Part shown: positions 30,630 to 38,576 of the stretch, piece after piece
Numbering within the stretch: the stretch's first letter is position 1
How the letters are laid out: each line of letters starts with the position of its first letter
Assembly: GCA_035574275.1 (NCBI GenBank)
Contig: DATLYY010000026.1
Span: 1-38,576, forward strand
Length of the DNA: 38,576 nt
Reading direction: 5' to 3'
Origin: Verrucomicrobiia bacterium
GTDB lineage: Bacteria; Zixibacteria; MSB-5A5; DSPP01
Made by a program: the position numbers and the translations under genes
The notes under the pieces: generated by a model
Told to the model about the DNA's origin: nothing
What the model saw: only the letters and a program-made list of their open reading frames with translations
Database searches by the model: none

Positions 30630-33600
30630 ATGCCCGAGATCGCCCCGCCGGTTTTTTTGAAGGAAGGCCAACTGGTGGAACGGCTTTTGGAGACGTTCCA
30701 AAAGACCCGCCCCGCGCAGGTGGTGCTCTCCCGGCTGGCCGTAGGGCTGGAGGCGTTTCCGGTCGGGCTTTCCGGGTCTTCCCGCTCGTTTCTTCTGGCC
30801 TCCGCCTTCCAAAACCGCACCGGCATCAAGCTGGTCATCGCCCCCAAGGAAGAAACGGCCCTAAATCTGCAGCAGGATTTGGCCACCCTTTTGCCGGAGG
30901 AGGAGATACTTTATTTCCCCTCGTTCGGCATCGAGCCGTTTTATCCGCATCGAGTATTGGAAGACATCGCCGGGCAGCGGATTTCGGTTCTTTCGCGTTT
31001 GTGTGATAATCCCAACGCCATCGTAATAACCCTTGCCCAAGCGGTATTGGAGCCGACTTTGCCCAAAAATTTGCTTTTGGAAAACCGCTTGGAGGTGGCC
31101 GCCGGTTTGGAAGTGGAACAGGAAAAACTGGTGGCGACTTTGGAAAATTTGGGCTATCGCCGGGTGCCGATGACCCAGGAGCCGGCGGATTATTCCGTGC
31201 GGGGGGGAATTGTGGATGTCTTCCCCTTGGCCGCCGCCGTTCCCATACGCATCGAGTTTTTCGGCGACAAGGTGGAGTCGTTGCGATCCTTTTCGGTTTT
31301 GGATCAGCGTTCCAAGGAGAAATTGGAAAATTTTGTTCTGCTTCCCAATCGGGAAGTTTTTTTAGAATCCGAGCGGGTCACCAAGACCTTAAAATCGCTG
31401 TCGGAAGATTTTTCCGCGCCGTTTTTTGGGGAAAAGGAACTTTCCAACCGCTTTCCGGCCCTCGAATATCTGGCGCCTTTTTTGGGAACTTCGATGGGGA
31501 ATTTGGAGGAGTACCTATTGCCAGAACTTTCGGTCGTGGCCTGGCTGGAAAACGAAGAGCTGGAATCCCGCAAGAAAGAGTGGTTTGAAAAGGGGAAACA
31601 GAACGAAACGGCCTGGGAAAAAGCGTTCAACGCCTCTGGGAAGGAAATCCTCGAGCGGGCGGAAAAGGGATGGGAGAATCTGCGTTCCCGCGGCGGGCTG
31701 GTTTTCCCAGCCGTCGGGCTTTCCGGCCCCAACCGCATCATCTTTGCCACGGCGCCCCTGCCTTCGCTCGGACGCAATCTTTCCATTTGGGCCAAGGAAG
31801 TTACCACCCTCTCGGAAAAAGGGATCCGTTCGTTTCTATTCTGCGAAACGGAGGAGGAGAAAAACCGGGTCGGCACCCTTTTGGAAGATGAGCGGATGGC
31901 CTTGGCGCCGGAGGTGGGACGTTTTTCCGAGGGGTTCATTTATCCGGATGCCGGTTTTGCAGTCTTTACCGAACATCAGCTTTTCGGCCGGAAATTAAGA
32001 AGTCGCCCCAAGCGCAAGGCGCGGGAGGGAATTGCCTTGGCCTCCTATACCTCCCTTTCCCCCGGCGATTTTGTGGTGCACGTCGATTACGGTCTGGGGC
32101 GGTTTTCCGGCTTGACCACGGTCACAGTGGAAGGGGAAAAGACCGACTGTCTTTTATTGGCCTATGCCGGGGGGGACAAACTCTACGTTCCGATCGAGCA
32201 GTTCCGCCGCGTCCAGAAGTACGCCGGCAAGGAGGGGGAGCCGTCGCTAACCAAGTTAGGCACCAAAAGCTGGGAGCGGGCCAAGGAGAAGGTGCAAAAG
32301 GCGCTGGCGGAGATGGCGCGGGAGCTTGTCGCCTTATACGCCGCGCGCAAGGCCCAGCCGGGGCACGCTTTTTCGACTGATTCGGCCTGGATGCGGGAGC
32401 TGGAGACCAGCTTTCCGTACGATGAAACCACCGACCAGAACGAGGCGATTGATGCCGTCAAAAAGGATATGGAGTTTGCCGCGCCGATGGACCGGCTGGT
32501 TTTGGGGGATGTCGGCTTTGGCAAAACCGAGGTGGCTGTTCGCGCCGCCTTGAAAGCCGTGGCGGACGGCAAGCAGGTGGCCGTTTTGGTGCCGACCACG
32601 ATTCTGGCTTTGCAGCATTTTCTCACCTTCGGCGAGCGGCTGCTCCCGTTTCCGGTGCGGATTGAACTGCTTTCCCGTTTTCGCCCCGCCAAAGAGCAGA
32701 AAAAAGCAGTGGAGGAATTGAAAAAGGGGCAGGTGGACGTCGTGATTGGCACGCACCGGCTTTTGGCCAAGGATGTCGGTTTCAAGGATTTGGGGCTTTT
32801 AATCATCGATGAAGAGCACCGCTTTGGAGTCGTTCAGAAGGAGAAGCTGAAAAAAATCAGGGAAACCGTCGATGTTTTGACCCTTTCCGCCACCCCCATT
32901 CCGCGCACGCTGCAGCTCTCGCTTTCCGGGGCGCGGGATTTGTCGGTCATCTCCACCCCGCCGCGGGGGCGGCTGCCGATTCAGACCGAGATTTTGCCCT
33001 TTTCCGATGAGGCGGTGCGTGACTCTATTCTTTTTGAACTGGAGCGGGGCGGCCAAGTGTTCTTCGTCCACAATCGGGTGGAGACGATCGAGGGGATGCG
33101 GAACTATCTATTGGATTTGATTCCGGGACTCAAGCTGGGGGTGGCGCACGGCCAGCTTTCGGAGGAGGCGTTGGAGCGGGTGATGGTGGATTTTCTGGTG
33201 CGGAAGTATGATTTGCTTTTGGCCACCTCGATTATCGAGTCCGGGCTGGACATCCCTTCCGTCAACACCTTGATTGTCAACCGGGCCGACCGCTTCGGGC
33301 TGGCGCAGCTCTATCAGTTGCGTGGGCGGGTGGGGCGCAGTTCGGAAAAAGCGTTTGCCTATTTTTTCACGCCTCCTTGGAGCTCGCTCACGGATACCGC
33401 CAAAAAGCGGCTGAAGGCGATTGCGGAATTCACTGAGCTCGGCTCCGGTTTTTATCTGGCGATGCGGGATATGGAAATCCGCGGGGCGGGGAATTTGCTC
33501 GGCCCGCAGCAGCATGGGTTCATCGAGGAGGTCGGCTTCGATTTGTACTGCCAGCTTTTGGAGGAGGCGGTGGGGCAAATCAAGGGGGAGACGCGGGCCA

Positions 33601-34043
33601 TCCGGCCGGAGGTCAAACTTTCTCTGCCGATCACTCCCTTTTTGCCCCAGGATTACGTATCCTCCTCCCCCGAACGGATCGAAGTGTATAAAAAACTTTC
33701 GGAGATGAAGAATTTGGCGGAACTGGAGGATTTCAAGGCGGAGCTGGTTGACCGCTTTGGGCTCCTCCCCCCCAAGGCGGAGGAACTTTTACGGATGGTG
33801 GAAGTGAAAGTCCTGGCGCTCGAGAAAAAAATCGGGGAGTTGAAGGCTTCGGGCGGGCGGCTGGAGGCGGTCTTCACCCCGGAATTTCCGGCCACGCGCA
33901 AGACCATCGAGGAACTGCGGCTGCGGCTGCCGGATGCCATTGAGTTCGCCTTTACACCGGGGTTCGCCCTGCGCATTGAAAGCTCGGCCCGCCGGGGAAC
34001 GGAAATTTTGGACGAGGCCAAAAAGCTTTTATTAAGCATATAA
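30630..34043 (+). CDS. mfd: Transcription-repair coupling factor
   Basis: Mfd removes RNA polymerase stalled at lesions and recruits UvrA. The 1137 residues are full length. Order: UvrB-like N-terminal domains (to about 350, SVRGGIVDVFP), polymerase-interacting CarD-like domain (about 475-545, GDFVVHVDYGLGRFSG), superfamily-2 translocase with Walker A GDVGFGKTEVA (near 626), DEEH (near 727), SATPIPRTLQ, LRGRVGRS in the second RecA lobe, and the C-terminal TRCF domain (YVSSSPERIEVYKKL). ATG 30630 gives the full N-terminus though no Shine-Dalgarno is apparent. It heads a cluster with two parvulin genes 6 nt and 0 nt apart. Confidence 0.97.
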   Translation: MPEIAPPVFLKEGQLVERLLETFQKTRPAQVVLSRLAVGLEAFPVGLSGSSRSFLLASAFQNRTGIKLVIAPKEETALNLQQDLATLLPEEEILYFPSFGIEPFYPHRVLEDIAGQRISVLSRLCDNPNAIVITLAQAVLEPTLPKNLLLENRLEVAAGLEVEQEKLVATLENLGYRRVPMTQEPADYSVRGGIVDVFPLAAAVPIRIEFFGDKVESLRSFSVLDQRSKEKLENFVLLPNREVFLESERVTKTLKSLSEDFSAPFFGEKELSNRFPALEYLAPFLGTSMGNLEEYLLPELSVVAWLENEELESRKKEWFEKGKQNETAWEKAFNASGKEILERAEKGWENLRSRGGLVFPAVGLSGPNRIIFATAPLPSLGRNLSIWAKEVTTLSEKGIRSFLFCETEEEKNRVGTLLEDERMALAPEVGRFSEGFIYPDAGFAVFTEHQLFGRKLRSRPKRKAREGIALASYTSLSPGDFVVHVDYGLGRFSGLTTVTVEGEKTDCLLLAYAGGDKLYVPIEQFRRVQKYAGKEGEPSLTKLGTKSWERAKEKVQKALAEMARELVALYAARKAQPGHAFSTDSAWMRELETSFPYDETTDQNEAIDAVKKDMEFAAPMDRLVLGDVGFGKTEVAVRAALKAVADGKQVAVLVPTTILALQHFLTFGERLLPFPVRIELLSRFRPAKEQKKAVEELKKGQVDVVIGTHRLLAKDVGFKDLGLLIIDEEHRFGVVQKEKLKKIRETVDVLTLSATPIPRTLQLSLSGARDLSVISTPPRGRLPIQTEILPFSDEAVRDSILFELERGGQVFFVHNRVETIEGMRNYLLDLIPGLKLGVAHGQLSEEALERVMVDFLVRKYDLLLATSIIESGLDIPSVNTLIVNRADRFGLAQLYQLRGRVGRSSEKAFAYFFTPPWSSLTDTAKKRLKAIAEFTELGSGFYLAMRDMEIRGAGNLLGPQQHGFIEEVGFDLYCQLLEEAVGQIKGETRAIRPEVKLSLPITPFLPQDYVSSSPERIEVYKKLSEMKNLAELEDFKAELVDRFGLLPPKAEELLRMVEVKVLALEKKIGELKASGGRLEAVFTPEFPATRKTIEELRLRLPDAIEFAFTPGFALRIESSARRGTEILDEAKKLLLSI

Positions 34044-34049
34044 AGAGAG

Positions 34050-35810
34050 ATGGAAAGGATGAAAATGAGGCGTTACGGGAGTTTTGTTTTTTTGACGGCT
34101 TTTTTGGTCTTTTTGGGTTGTTCCAAAAAATCCAAGAACACCGCCGTCGTGGCGGAAATCGGCGGCGAAAAAATTACGATCGAGGATATAACCGGCCAAC
34201 TCTCACTGCAGGGGCGGCTTTTCGGCTCGCCGGAGGAGGAACTGGCGGAAAAGCAGCGGATTCTGGATAGCATCGTGGAGGCCCGGCTTTTGTTGCATGA
34301 AGCGTACCGCGAAAAGCTGGACCAGGACAGCTTGATAAAAGCCTTTGAGGAACTGGAGCGCCCCCTCTTTTTGATCGATGCTCTCTATTTCAAGGAAGTG
34401 CGGGACAAAGCGATGCTCTCCAGTTCCGAAGTGCTTCGCTACTACCGCGCCTTTCGCAACGACCGCTGCTTTAAGCAGATATTGGTTACGGACGGGCGTT
34501 TGGCCGACAGCCTTCTGCGACTTTTGCGCAAGGGGGCCCGCTTTGACAGCTTGGCGGCGGCCCATACCAAAGACCCGATCTCAGCCCCGAAGGGGGGGGA
34601 TATCGGTTGTTACGGCTGGAGCCGCAAGCCACCCGGCGCCCTTCTGGAGCAGACGGCCGAATTGGAGAAAGGGGAACTCGCCGGCCCCTTCCGTCTGCCG
34701 GAGGGATTTTTGATTTTGCAGTGCTACGAGGAGCGGCCGGCCGAACTGCCGGACCTCAAGGTTTTTGAACCGGAGCTACGCGCGTTGTTGGAGCCGGACC
34801 GGAGCCTGCGCCGTTCGGCCGAGTACGTAGCGGAAGTGCGCAAGAAGCTGGATTTTCGCATCATAGACTCCACGGCCCGTTTCGTCAACCGGATGCAGCG
34901 GGAGCTTTCCACGGTGCGCGTTCCCGGGCAGCCGGAGCGGTATTCCGTCTACATCCGCACGGAGGAACTCGCCCCCGCCCAGCGCGACATGCCGCTGGTT
35001 GTTTACAAGGGGGGTACGGTGACGGCGGGGCAGTTTTTGGAGACCCAGCAGGGGAGCGCCCCGATGGCCCGGCTGGTTCTGGACACCACCGAACGGACCG
35101 AGGCGATGCTTTTCCAGCTTGTTTTCCGGGATGCCATGGTCCAGACGGCCCGCTCCCACGGGCTGGAGAAAGATCCGGCGTATTTGAAGCGGTTGAAACA
35201 GGCCGTGGAAAACCAGATGGCGGCGCTCTATAAAAGCCGCCTTCTTTCCGGCCTGCCGTTCGACACGGGCCGGGCGCAGGCCTATTTCCGCGCCCACCCG
35301 GAGGAGTTTGTTCTGCCGGCGGCCGTGCATCTCTTCGAGGTGAACCGCACGATGCGAGGGGACATTCTGGCACTGAAGGACAGCGTTAAAAACAAACCGC
35401 AATTCGTGGCGGCCGCCTCCCGGCTCACCAACCGGGTCCGGCTGCGCCCTTCGGGAGGGGATCTGGGCTGGGTGGAACAGCATCAGTTTCCGGAGCTTTT
35501 CGCCCAAGCCGCCAAGATGAAACTGGGTCAGATTGCAGGCCCGGTGGAGCTGGCGGATGGCAGTTTTTCCCTGATTTATCTCGAAGCCAGACGTCCCGAG
35601 CGCAAGCAAAACTTTGCCGAAGTCCGCAACGCCCTTCTGGAACGGCTCTGGATAAAAGCGGAGGATTCCGCCTTTGCCGCCTGGATGGGAAACCAGAAAA
35701 AACAGCTGAAGGTGGCCGTTTATCCGGAGGTTTTGGAAAAAACCATCGACCGGGCCTACTACGCCAAGCTGAAGGCCTGGCAGGATAAGCAGCAGGGAGG
35801 GGCGGGTTAG
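34050..35810 (+). CDS. Parvulin-domain lipoprotein (PpiC/SurA-type prolyl isomerase)
   Basis: 586-residue periplasmic lipoprotein, lipobox FLVFLGC (Cys24). A SurA-like N-terminal helical domain (40-140) precedes one parvulin domain (about 148-235: FKQILV, GGDIGCYGWS, LAGPFRLPEGFLILQ) and a second, more diverged one near 425-515 (RPSGGDLGWVEQHQFPELF, AGPVELADGSFSLIYL). The active-site pattern is only partly kept, so chaperone activity may dominate. ATG 34050 follows AAAGAGAG; ATG 34059 is possible. It probably helps fold outer-membrane proteins together with the next gene, which begins directly at its stop. Confidence 0.88.
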   Translation: MERMKMRRYGSFVFLTAFLVFLGCSKKSKNTAVVAEIGGEKITIEDITGQLSLQGRLFGSPEEELAEKQRILDSIVEARLLLHEAYREKLDQDSLIKAFEELERPLFLIDALYFKEVRDKAMLSSSEVLRYYRAFRNDRCFKQILVTDGRLADSLLRLLRKGARFDSLAAAHTKDPISAPKGGDIGCYGWSRKPPGALLEQTAELEKGELAGPFRLPEGFLILQCYEERPAELPDLKVFEPELRALLEPDRSLRRSAEYVAEVRKKLDFRIIDSTARFVNRMQRELSTVRVPGQPERYSVYIRTEELAPAQRDMPLVVYKGGTVTAGQFLETQQGSAPMARLVLDTTERTEAMLFQLVFRDAMVQTARSHGLEKDPAYLKRLKQAVENQMAALYKSRLLSGLPFDTGRAQAYFRAHPEEFVLPAAVHLFEVNRTMRGDILALKDSVKNKPQFVAAASRLTNRVRLRPSGGDLGWVEQHQFPELFAQAAKMKLGQIAGPVELADGSFSLIYLEARRPERKQNFAEVRNALLERLWIKAEDSAFAAWMGNQKKQLKVAVYPEVLEKTIDRAYYAKLKAWQDKQQGGAG

Positions 35811-37097
35811 ATGCGGCTTGTCCGGGCATTCATTCATCTCCTTCCCCTGCTGGCGTTCGCCCCGCTGCGGGCGGAGGACACCCTCACCGTGGATAAAATC
35901 GCTGCCGTCGTCGGCAAGGAGGTCATCACCCTTTCCGAGTTGAATTTGCAGACCCAGCTGTATCTGACCCAGTCGGGCCAGCCCCCCGGTGATTCGGCCG
36001 CCGTCGCGGCGCTGCAGAAAAAATTGCTGGAGCAGATGGTGACGGATCAACTGCTTTTGCAGCAGGCCTCCCGCGACAGCGGTTTGAAGGTGACCCCTGT
36101 GGAGGTGAACGCCGCCGCAGAAGAGCAATTGAACCGGGTGAAAAGCCAGTTCCCCACCCCGGCGGCCTTTGCGGCGCAGTTGGCCCGGGAGGGGCTCTCC
36201 GAGCGGGAGCTTTTGAAGCGCTACCGGGAAACGGTGCGCGGGGAGCTTTTGAAGCAGCGCTTGATCGCCGCCCGGCTGGCCCGGGTGACCGTGGCGGATT
36301 TTGAGGTGCGGAAGTTTCATTCCGAGTACGCCGATTCGCTCCCCCAGTCCCCCAAGCAAGTGCGACTTTTTCAAATCCTTTTGCCCGTGGAGCCGGCCGG
36401 TCCCACGCTCGATTCCTTGAAAGCCAAAGCGGAGGCGGTCCTGGCGGAAATCAAGGGCGGACTCGATTTTGGGGAAGCGGCCCGGCGCTATTCGGAAGAC
36501 CCGTCCGCCGAGCGGGGCGGGGACATCGGCAGCTACGGGCGGGGGGAACTGGTGCCGGAGTTCGAGCGGGCCGCCTTTGGGGTCAAGGTGGGGGAACCGG
36601 CCGGGCCGGTGAAAACCGTGTTCGGTTTTCATCTCATCAAAGTGCTTTCCAACGACGGGCGCAAGGTTCACACCCAGCATATTCTCTTCGGCCTGCATCC
36701 TTCCGCCGCCGACAGCGCGCGGGTTTCGAAGCTGGCCGATTCGCTGATTGCCCGGTTGAAAGCGGGGGAGCCGTTTGCCGATTTGGCCAAGAATTTTTCC
36801 GCGGATGAGGAATCGAAGAAAGCGGGTGGGGATTTGGGCTGGTTTGAAATTCCGCAAATCAACCCGGCCTTGCAGCCGGCCGTGGACGGCATGAAAACGG
36901 GGGACTACCGGGCGGTAATTTCCCCCGCGGGGTTTCATCTTCTTTATCTTTCGGATTTGAAGGAACCCCATATCCTCTCCTTGGAATCGGACTGGGACGT
37001 AATCAAGGAGATGGCCCGCCGCAAGAAGACGGAGCGGCTGGTGGCCGACTGGGTGGAGGAGCTAAAGAAAAAGACCTACGTGGATATTCGGTACTGA
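35811..37097 (+). CDS. surA: SurA-like periplasmic chaperone/prolyl isomerase
   Basis: 428-residue periplasmic protein with a signal peptide (1-21, LLPLLAFAPLRAE). Domains follow the SurA plan: N-terminal chaperone module (VDKIAAVVGKEVITLSELN, 27-45, through about 175), parvulin 1 (about 182-282: RLFQILLPVEP, GGDIGSYGRGELVPEFERAAF, FGFHLIKVL) and parvulin 2 (about 286-382: HTQHILFGL, GGDLGWFEI, GFHLLYL). SurA guides beta-barrel proteins through the periplasm. The ATG abuts the previous TAG with no spacer, so translation is coupled. Symbol is given by architecture; orthology was not tested. Confidence 0.88.
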   Translation: MRLVRAFIHLLPLLAFAPLRAEDTLTVDKIAAVVGKEVITLSELNLQTQLYLTQSGQPPGDSAAVAALQKKLLEQMVTDQLLLQQASRDSGLKVTPVEVNAAAEEQLNRVKSQFPTPAAFAAQLAREGLSERELLKRYRETVRGELLKQRLIAARLARVTVADFEVRKFHSEYADSLPQSPKQVRLFQILLPVEPAGPTLDSLKAKAEAVLAEIKGGLDFGEAARRYSEDPSAERGGDIGSYGRGELVPEFERAAFGVKVGEPAGPVKTVFGFHLIKVLSNDGRKVHTQHILFGLHPSAADSARVSKLADSLIARLKAGEPFADLAKNFSADEESKKAGGDLGWFEIPQINPALQPAVDGMKTGDYRAVISPAGFHLLYLSDLKEPHILSLESDWDVIKEMARRKKTERLVADWVEELKKKTYVDIRY

Positions 37098-37105
37098 AAA
37101 ACGCC

Positions 37106-37122
37106 CCCTGGCCGGACCAGGG
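37106..37122 (+). terminator. Possible terminator after surA
   Basis: CCCTGG and CCAGGG (37106-37111, 37117-37122) form a 6-bp stem with a 5-base loop; only three T follow. Weak. Confidence 0.4.
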
Positions 37123-37185
37123 TTTCCGCATCTCTTTGTGCTTCAGCGCAATAGAAGAAAGTGAAACTGCTCACATAAAAAATCC

Positions 37186-37214
37186 TTGACAAGGAGCCGC
37201 GGCGAACCTAAATT
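37186..37214 (+). promoter_or_regulatory. Distal sigma-70 promoter upstream of the PD40 gene
   Basis: A perfect TTGACA (37186-37191), 17-nt spacer, then TAAATT (37209-37214); predicted start about 37221, some 207 nt before the gene. Confidence 0.6.
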
Positions 37215-37220
37215 TATATT

Positions 37221-37372
37221 TAGCTAATGGAGCTACTGACTCCATTGAATGGTTTAATTTGTAAAAGCCGCTCCGGGAAGCAAGGAGAGCTTTTGCTTTA
37301 TAGCTGGACGGTTGCGGTATTTTTGGGAGGTTCTCGGGCCCCATCTTCGGGACTTAAGAGGCGAGATTTCGG
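37221..37372 (+). ncRNA. Structured leader or small RNA candidate
   Basis: The stretch downstream of the distal promoter has no gene but forms AATGGAG/CTCCATT (37226-37232 with 37240-37246), a two-part hairpin AAAAGC..CTCC/GGAG..GCTTTT (37263-37294), and TCTCG/CGAGA (37332-37336 with 37362-37366). A second promoter follows at 37373. It could be a regulatory 5' leader or a separate RNA. No known riboswitch motif was recognised. Confidence 0.4.
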
Positions 37373-37402
37373 TTGACAATCCCTTGTTGTGCCTCATCTT
37401 AT
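37373..37402 (+). promoter_or_regulatory. Proximal promoter of the PD40 gene
   Basis: TTGACA (37373-37378) and TCTTAT (37397-37402), spacer 18 nt; start near 37409, 19 nt before ATG 37428, with GAGGAGG (37417-37423) between. Confidence 0.5.
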
Positions 37403-37427
37403 GGTTAGCTCAAACCGAGGAGGTTCA

Positions 37428-38396
37428 ATGAGTAGGTTGTCTTTTCTGGCCGTTTTGCCCCTTTGTCTTTTTTGCACATCTCTTTCCGCACAGCCCGTCT
37501 TTTCCCCACCGGTCAACTTAGGCCCAAAAATAAACACTTCTACGATGGAGTCTGACCCTTTCTGGGATGCACCGAGAAAGCGGCTTTACTTTGTTTCAGC
37601 AAGGGATAATGAGATTCCTTACATATTCTTTTCCGATTGGACAGATACCGGGTGGGCTGATCCCGTAAAATTGGGGCCGCAGATAAACACTGGGGAAGAA
37701 CTATCTCCGAGTGTGTCCATGGACGGACAAAAGCTCTATTTTGTGGCATCCGCCAGACAGGGCTACTTATGGGATATTTGGGGTTCTTCCTGGAATTCTT
37801 CCCTAAATGACTGGGGAGAGCCACAGAACTTGGGGCCGCCTGTGAACACTCCAGCTCCAGGAGCGGAGTTTTCGGCTCATATCGCACCGGATGGCCGATT
37901 GTTTTTTACTTCGACCAACGACCCAGACAGTTTGTTCCCCTCCGGTCGTTGTGGCATTTATGCCAGCGTGTGGAATGGCTCATCCTGGTCGGTTCCCCAA
38001 CTGCAGTGGGGATGCGACGGGCGAGACCCGCAATACCCGTCGGTGCCGGCCGATGGCCAATGGCTTTATTTTAATCACTTTGGTGAGATATTCGCAGTTG
38101 CCTGGGACGGTTTGGGCTGGGTGCCGCCGACCTATAAGCTCAATCAGCAGCTTGGAGGCAGAGCCGCACATCCCTCTATCACCCCTTCTGGGGACAGTTT
38201 GTTTTTTACCGGCACACCAGACTTGGGTGGCTTTGGCGGCAACGACATTTGGATGGCAAAAAGAGTAATACCTGGAAAAGTTTCTGCGATAAGAAAAGAA
38301 AACTTAGTTTTTCTCGTTACTGTTTTGCTTTTAGCGGGAATTTATTGGGTAGTGCGTGTGAGCCTTAAACCCGCAAACAGATTGGAGGAATCATGA
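37428..38396 (+). CDS. PD40 beta-propeller exported/membrane-anchored protein
   Basis: 322-residue protein. A signal peptide (LSFLAVLPLCLFCTSLSAQ, to about 22) is followed by WD40-like PD40 repeats: DGQKLYFVA, DGRLFFTST, DGQWLYFNH and SGDSLFFTG, each with the preceding NLGPxIN-type strand. Such propellers occur in TolB and in OmpA-linked surface proteins of FCB bacteria. Unusually, a C-terminal hydrophobic helix (LVFLVTVLLLAGIYWVV) and basic tail anchor it in the membrane. ATG 37428 is set by GAGGAGG; a GTG at 37389 would spoil the signal peptide. The gene is more AT-rich than the mfd-surA block. Its stop overlaps an ATG of a disrupted next gene. Confidence 0.88.
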   Translation: MSRLSFLAVLPLCLFCTSLSAQPVFSPPVNLGPKINTSTMESDPFWDAPRKRLYFVSARDNEIPYIFFSDWTDTGWADPVKLGPQINTGEELSPSVSMDGQKLYFVASARQGYLWDIWGSSWNSSLNDWGEPQNLGPPVNTPAPGAEFSAHIAPDGRLFFTSTNDPDSLFPSGRCGIYASVWNGSSWSVPQLQWGCDGRDPQYPSVPADGQWLYFNHFGEIFAVAWDGLGWVPPTYKLNQQLGGRAAHPSITPSGDSLFFTGTPDLGGFGGNDIWMAKRVIPGKVSAIRKENLVFLVTVLLLAGIYWVVRVSLKPANRLEES

Positions 38397-38437
38397 ACTT
38401 CTTTTTGTAGTTTTGGGGGGAGCTTATGGGATAGCAG
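38393..38437 (+). pseudogene. Start of a disrupted gene cut by an IS end
   Basis: GGAGGA precedes ATG 38393, which overlaps the PD40 stop (ATGA), but the frame stops after five codons (MNFFL). If the T run had one more T, the frame would read MNFFFVVLGGAYGIA, a plausible membrane segment, up to 38437 where an IS end begins. This looks like the remains of a coupled gene hit by a frameshift and an insertion. The frameshift could also be a sequencing error. Confidence 0.4.
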
Positions 38438-38576
38438 TGTACTGCTCCCCTTTAGTCAAGCGGCCTGATATGGAGTCATCGGGCTGAGGTTATAGGTTTT
38501 CTCGAACCTGTTCGGCGGCTGGTAGCCCAGGGCCGAGTGCAGGTAGGTTTCGTTGTACGTTTCGATCCAGCCGTTC
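38438..38576 (-). mobile_element. End of an IS3-family (IS150-type) insertion sequence
   Basis: The terminal TGTACTGCTCCCC at 38438 closely matches the IS150-type end TGTACTGCACCCA, and the transposase C-terminus lies just inside. The rest of the element lies beyond the window. Confidence 0.75.
38456..38576 (-). CDS. IS3-family transposase OrfB, C-terminal 39 residues
   Basis: The partial frame ends in the integrase-core tail typical of IS3 OrfB: WIETYNETYLHSALGYQPP, then RFEKTYN and a short end. The WI..YN..R.HSALGY..P pattern is diagnostic for the DDE transposase C-terminus after its catalytic Glu. The stop lies 18 bp from the IS end, as expected. The N-terminal part and OrfA are outside the window. 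Confidence 0.9.
   Translation of the reverse strand, partial: NGWIETYNETYLHSALGYQPPNRFEKTYNLSPMTPYQAA

Noticed and set aside
34776-36971. A 731-codon antisense open frame
   Set aside because: It is a shadow of the parvulin and surA genes, which have clear domains and coupled starts; the antisense protein has no recognisable motif.
1-38576. tRNA or rRNA genes
   Set aside because: No T-loop, acceptor-stem or rRNA core sequences were noticed in intergenic regions on either strand by eye; a covariance scan would settle it.

Overview
This 38.6 kb window is bacterial chromosomal DNA, GC-rich and densely coded, with genes on both strands in short operons. Neighbouring genes often overlap by 4 nt (GTGA or ATGA) or share TGATG. 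Lineage clues are a type IX secretion C-terminal domain on an FG-GAP protein, PD40 propellers, an exosortase H/IPTL-CTERM pair, a CHASE2-kinase and interspersed intergenic hairpin repeats. Together these suggest a Gram-negative member of the FCB group or a nearby candidate phylum (Zixibacteria-like). That placement is inference; no rRNA or tRNA gene was seen.

Layout. 1-1498 (minus): dusB then larB (cut by the window edge). 1619-5426 (plus): an overlapping signalling operon of FHA protein, metallophosphoesterase and CHASE2-Ser/Thr kinase. 5548-5774: a promoter, a five-helix structured RNA candidate and a terminator, with no matching gene. 5822-9309: a probable sphingolipid locus made of a GNAT-like acyltransferase, a serine palmitoyltransferase-like enzyme and a divergent CerR-like reductase. 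9336-11008 (minus): ChrB-domain protein, small exported protein and a probable SRA-HNH modification-dependent nuclease. 11116-11131: a near-perfect parS-like site. 11185-13954: cyclase-family hydrolase, HIT protein, and a DNA-binding-domain fusion to a LeuC/aconitase-like protein that has lost most catalytic and cluster residues. 14032-16083 (minus): MoxR/DUF58 pair separated by a palindromic repeat. 16222-18621: exported protein, a 29-residue membrane microprotein and a TrmA/RlmD-type methyltransferase. 18708-21103: ETF-quinone oxidoreductase lacking one cluster cysteine, then a lipoprotein. 21110-23401: M24 peptidase and divergent MurQ. 23570-25277: IPTL-CTERM substrate, exosortase H and a partner membrane protein. 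25613-27255 (minus): HflX carrying an in-frame repeat insertion, then a stand-alone receiver. 27256-28088: repeat-rich non-coding DNA. 28089-30512: exported LolA-like protein and divergent FG-GAP/T9SS protein. 30630-37097: mfd and two parvulin-type chaperones, the second SurA-like. 37186-38396: promoter, structured leader and PD40 protein. 38393-38576: start of a broken gene cut by an IS150-type IS3-family end.

Main leads. The strongest undescribed candidates are (i) the HTH-pseudo-aconitase coupled to a HIT gene, (ii) the orphan structured RNA at 5583-5746, (iii) the parS-like site, (iv) the repeat that became protein-coding inside HflX, and (v) the compact sphingolipid and exosortase loci. 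All functions are read from sequence by eye; no database search or folding program was run.
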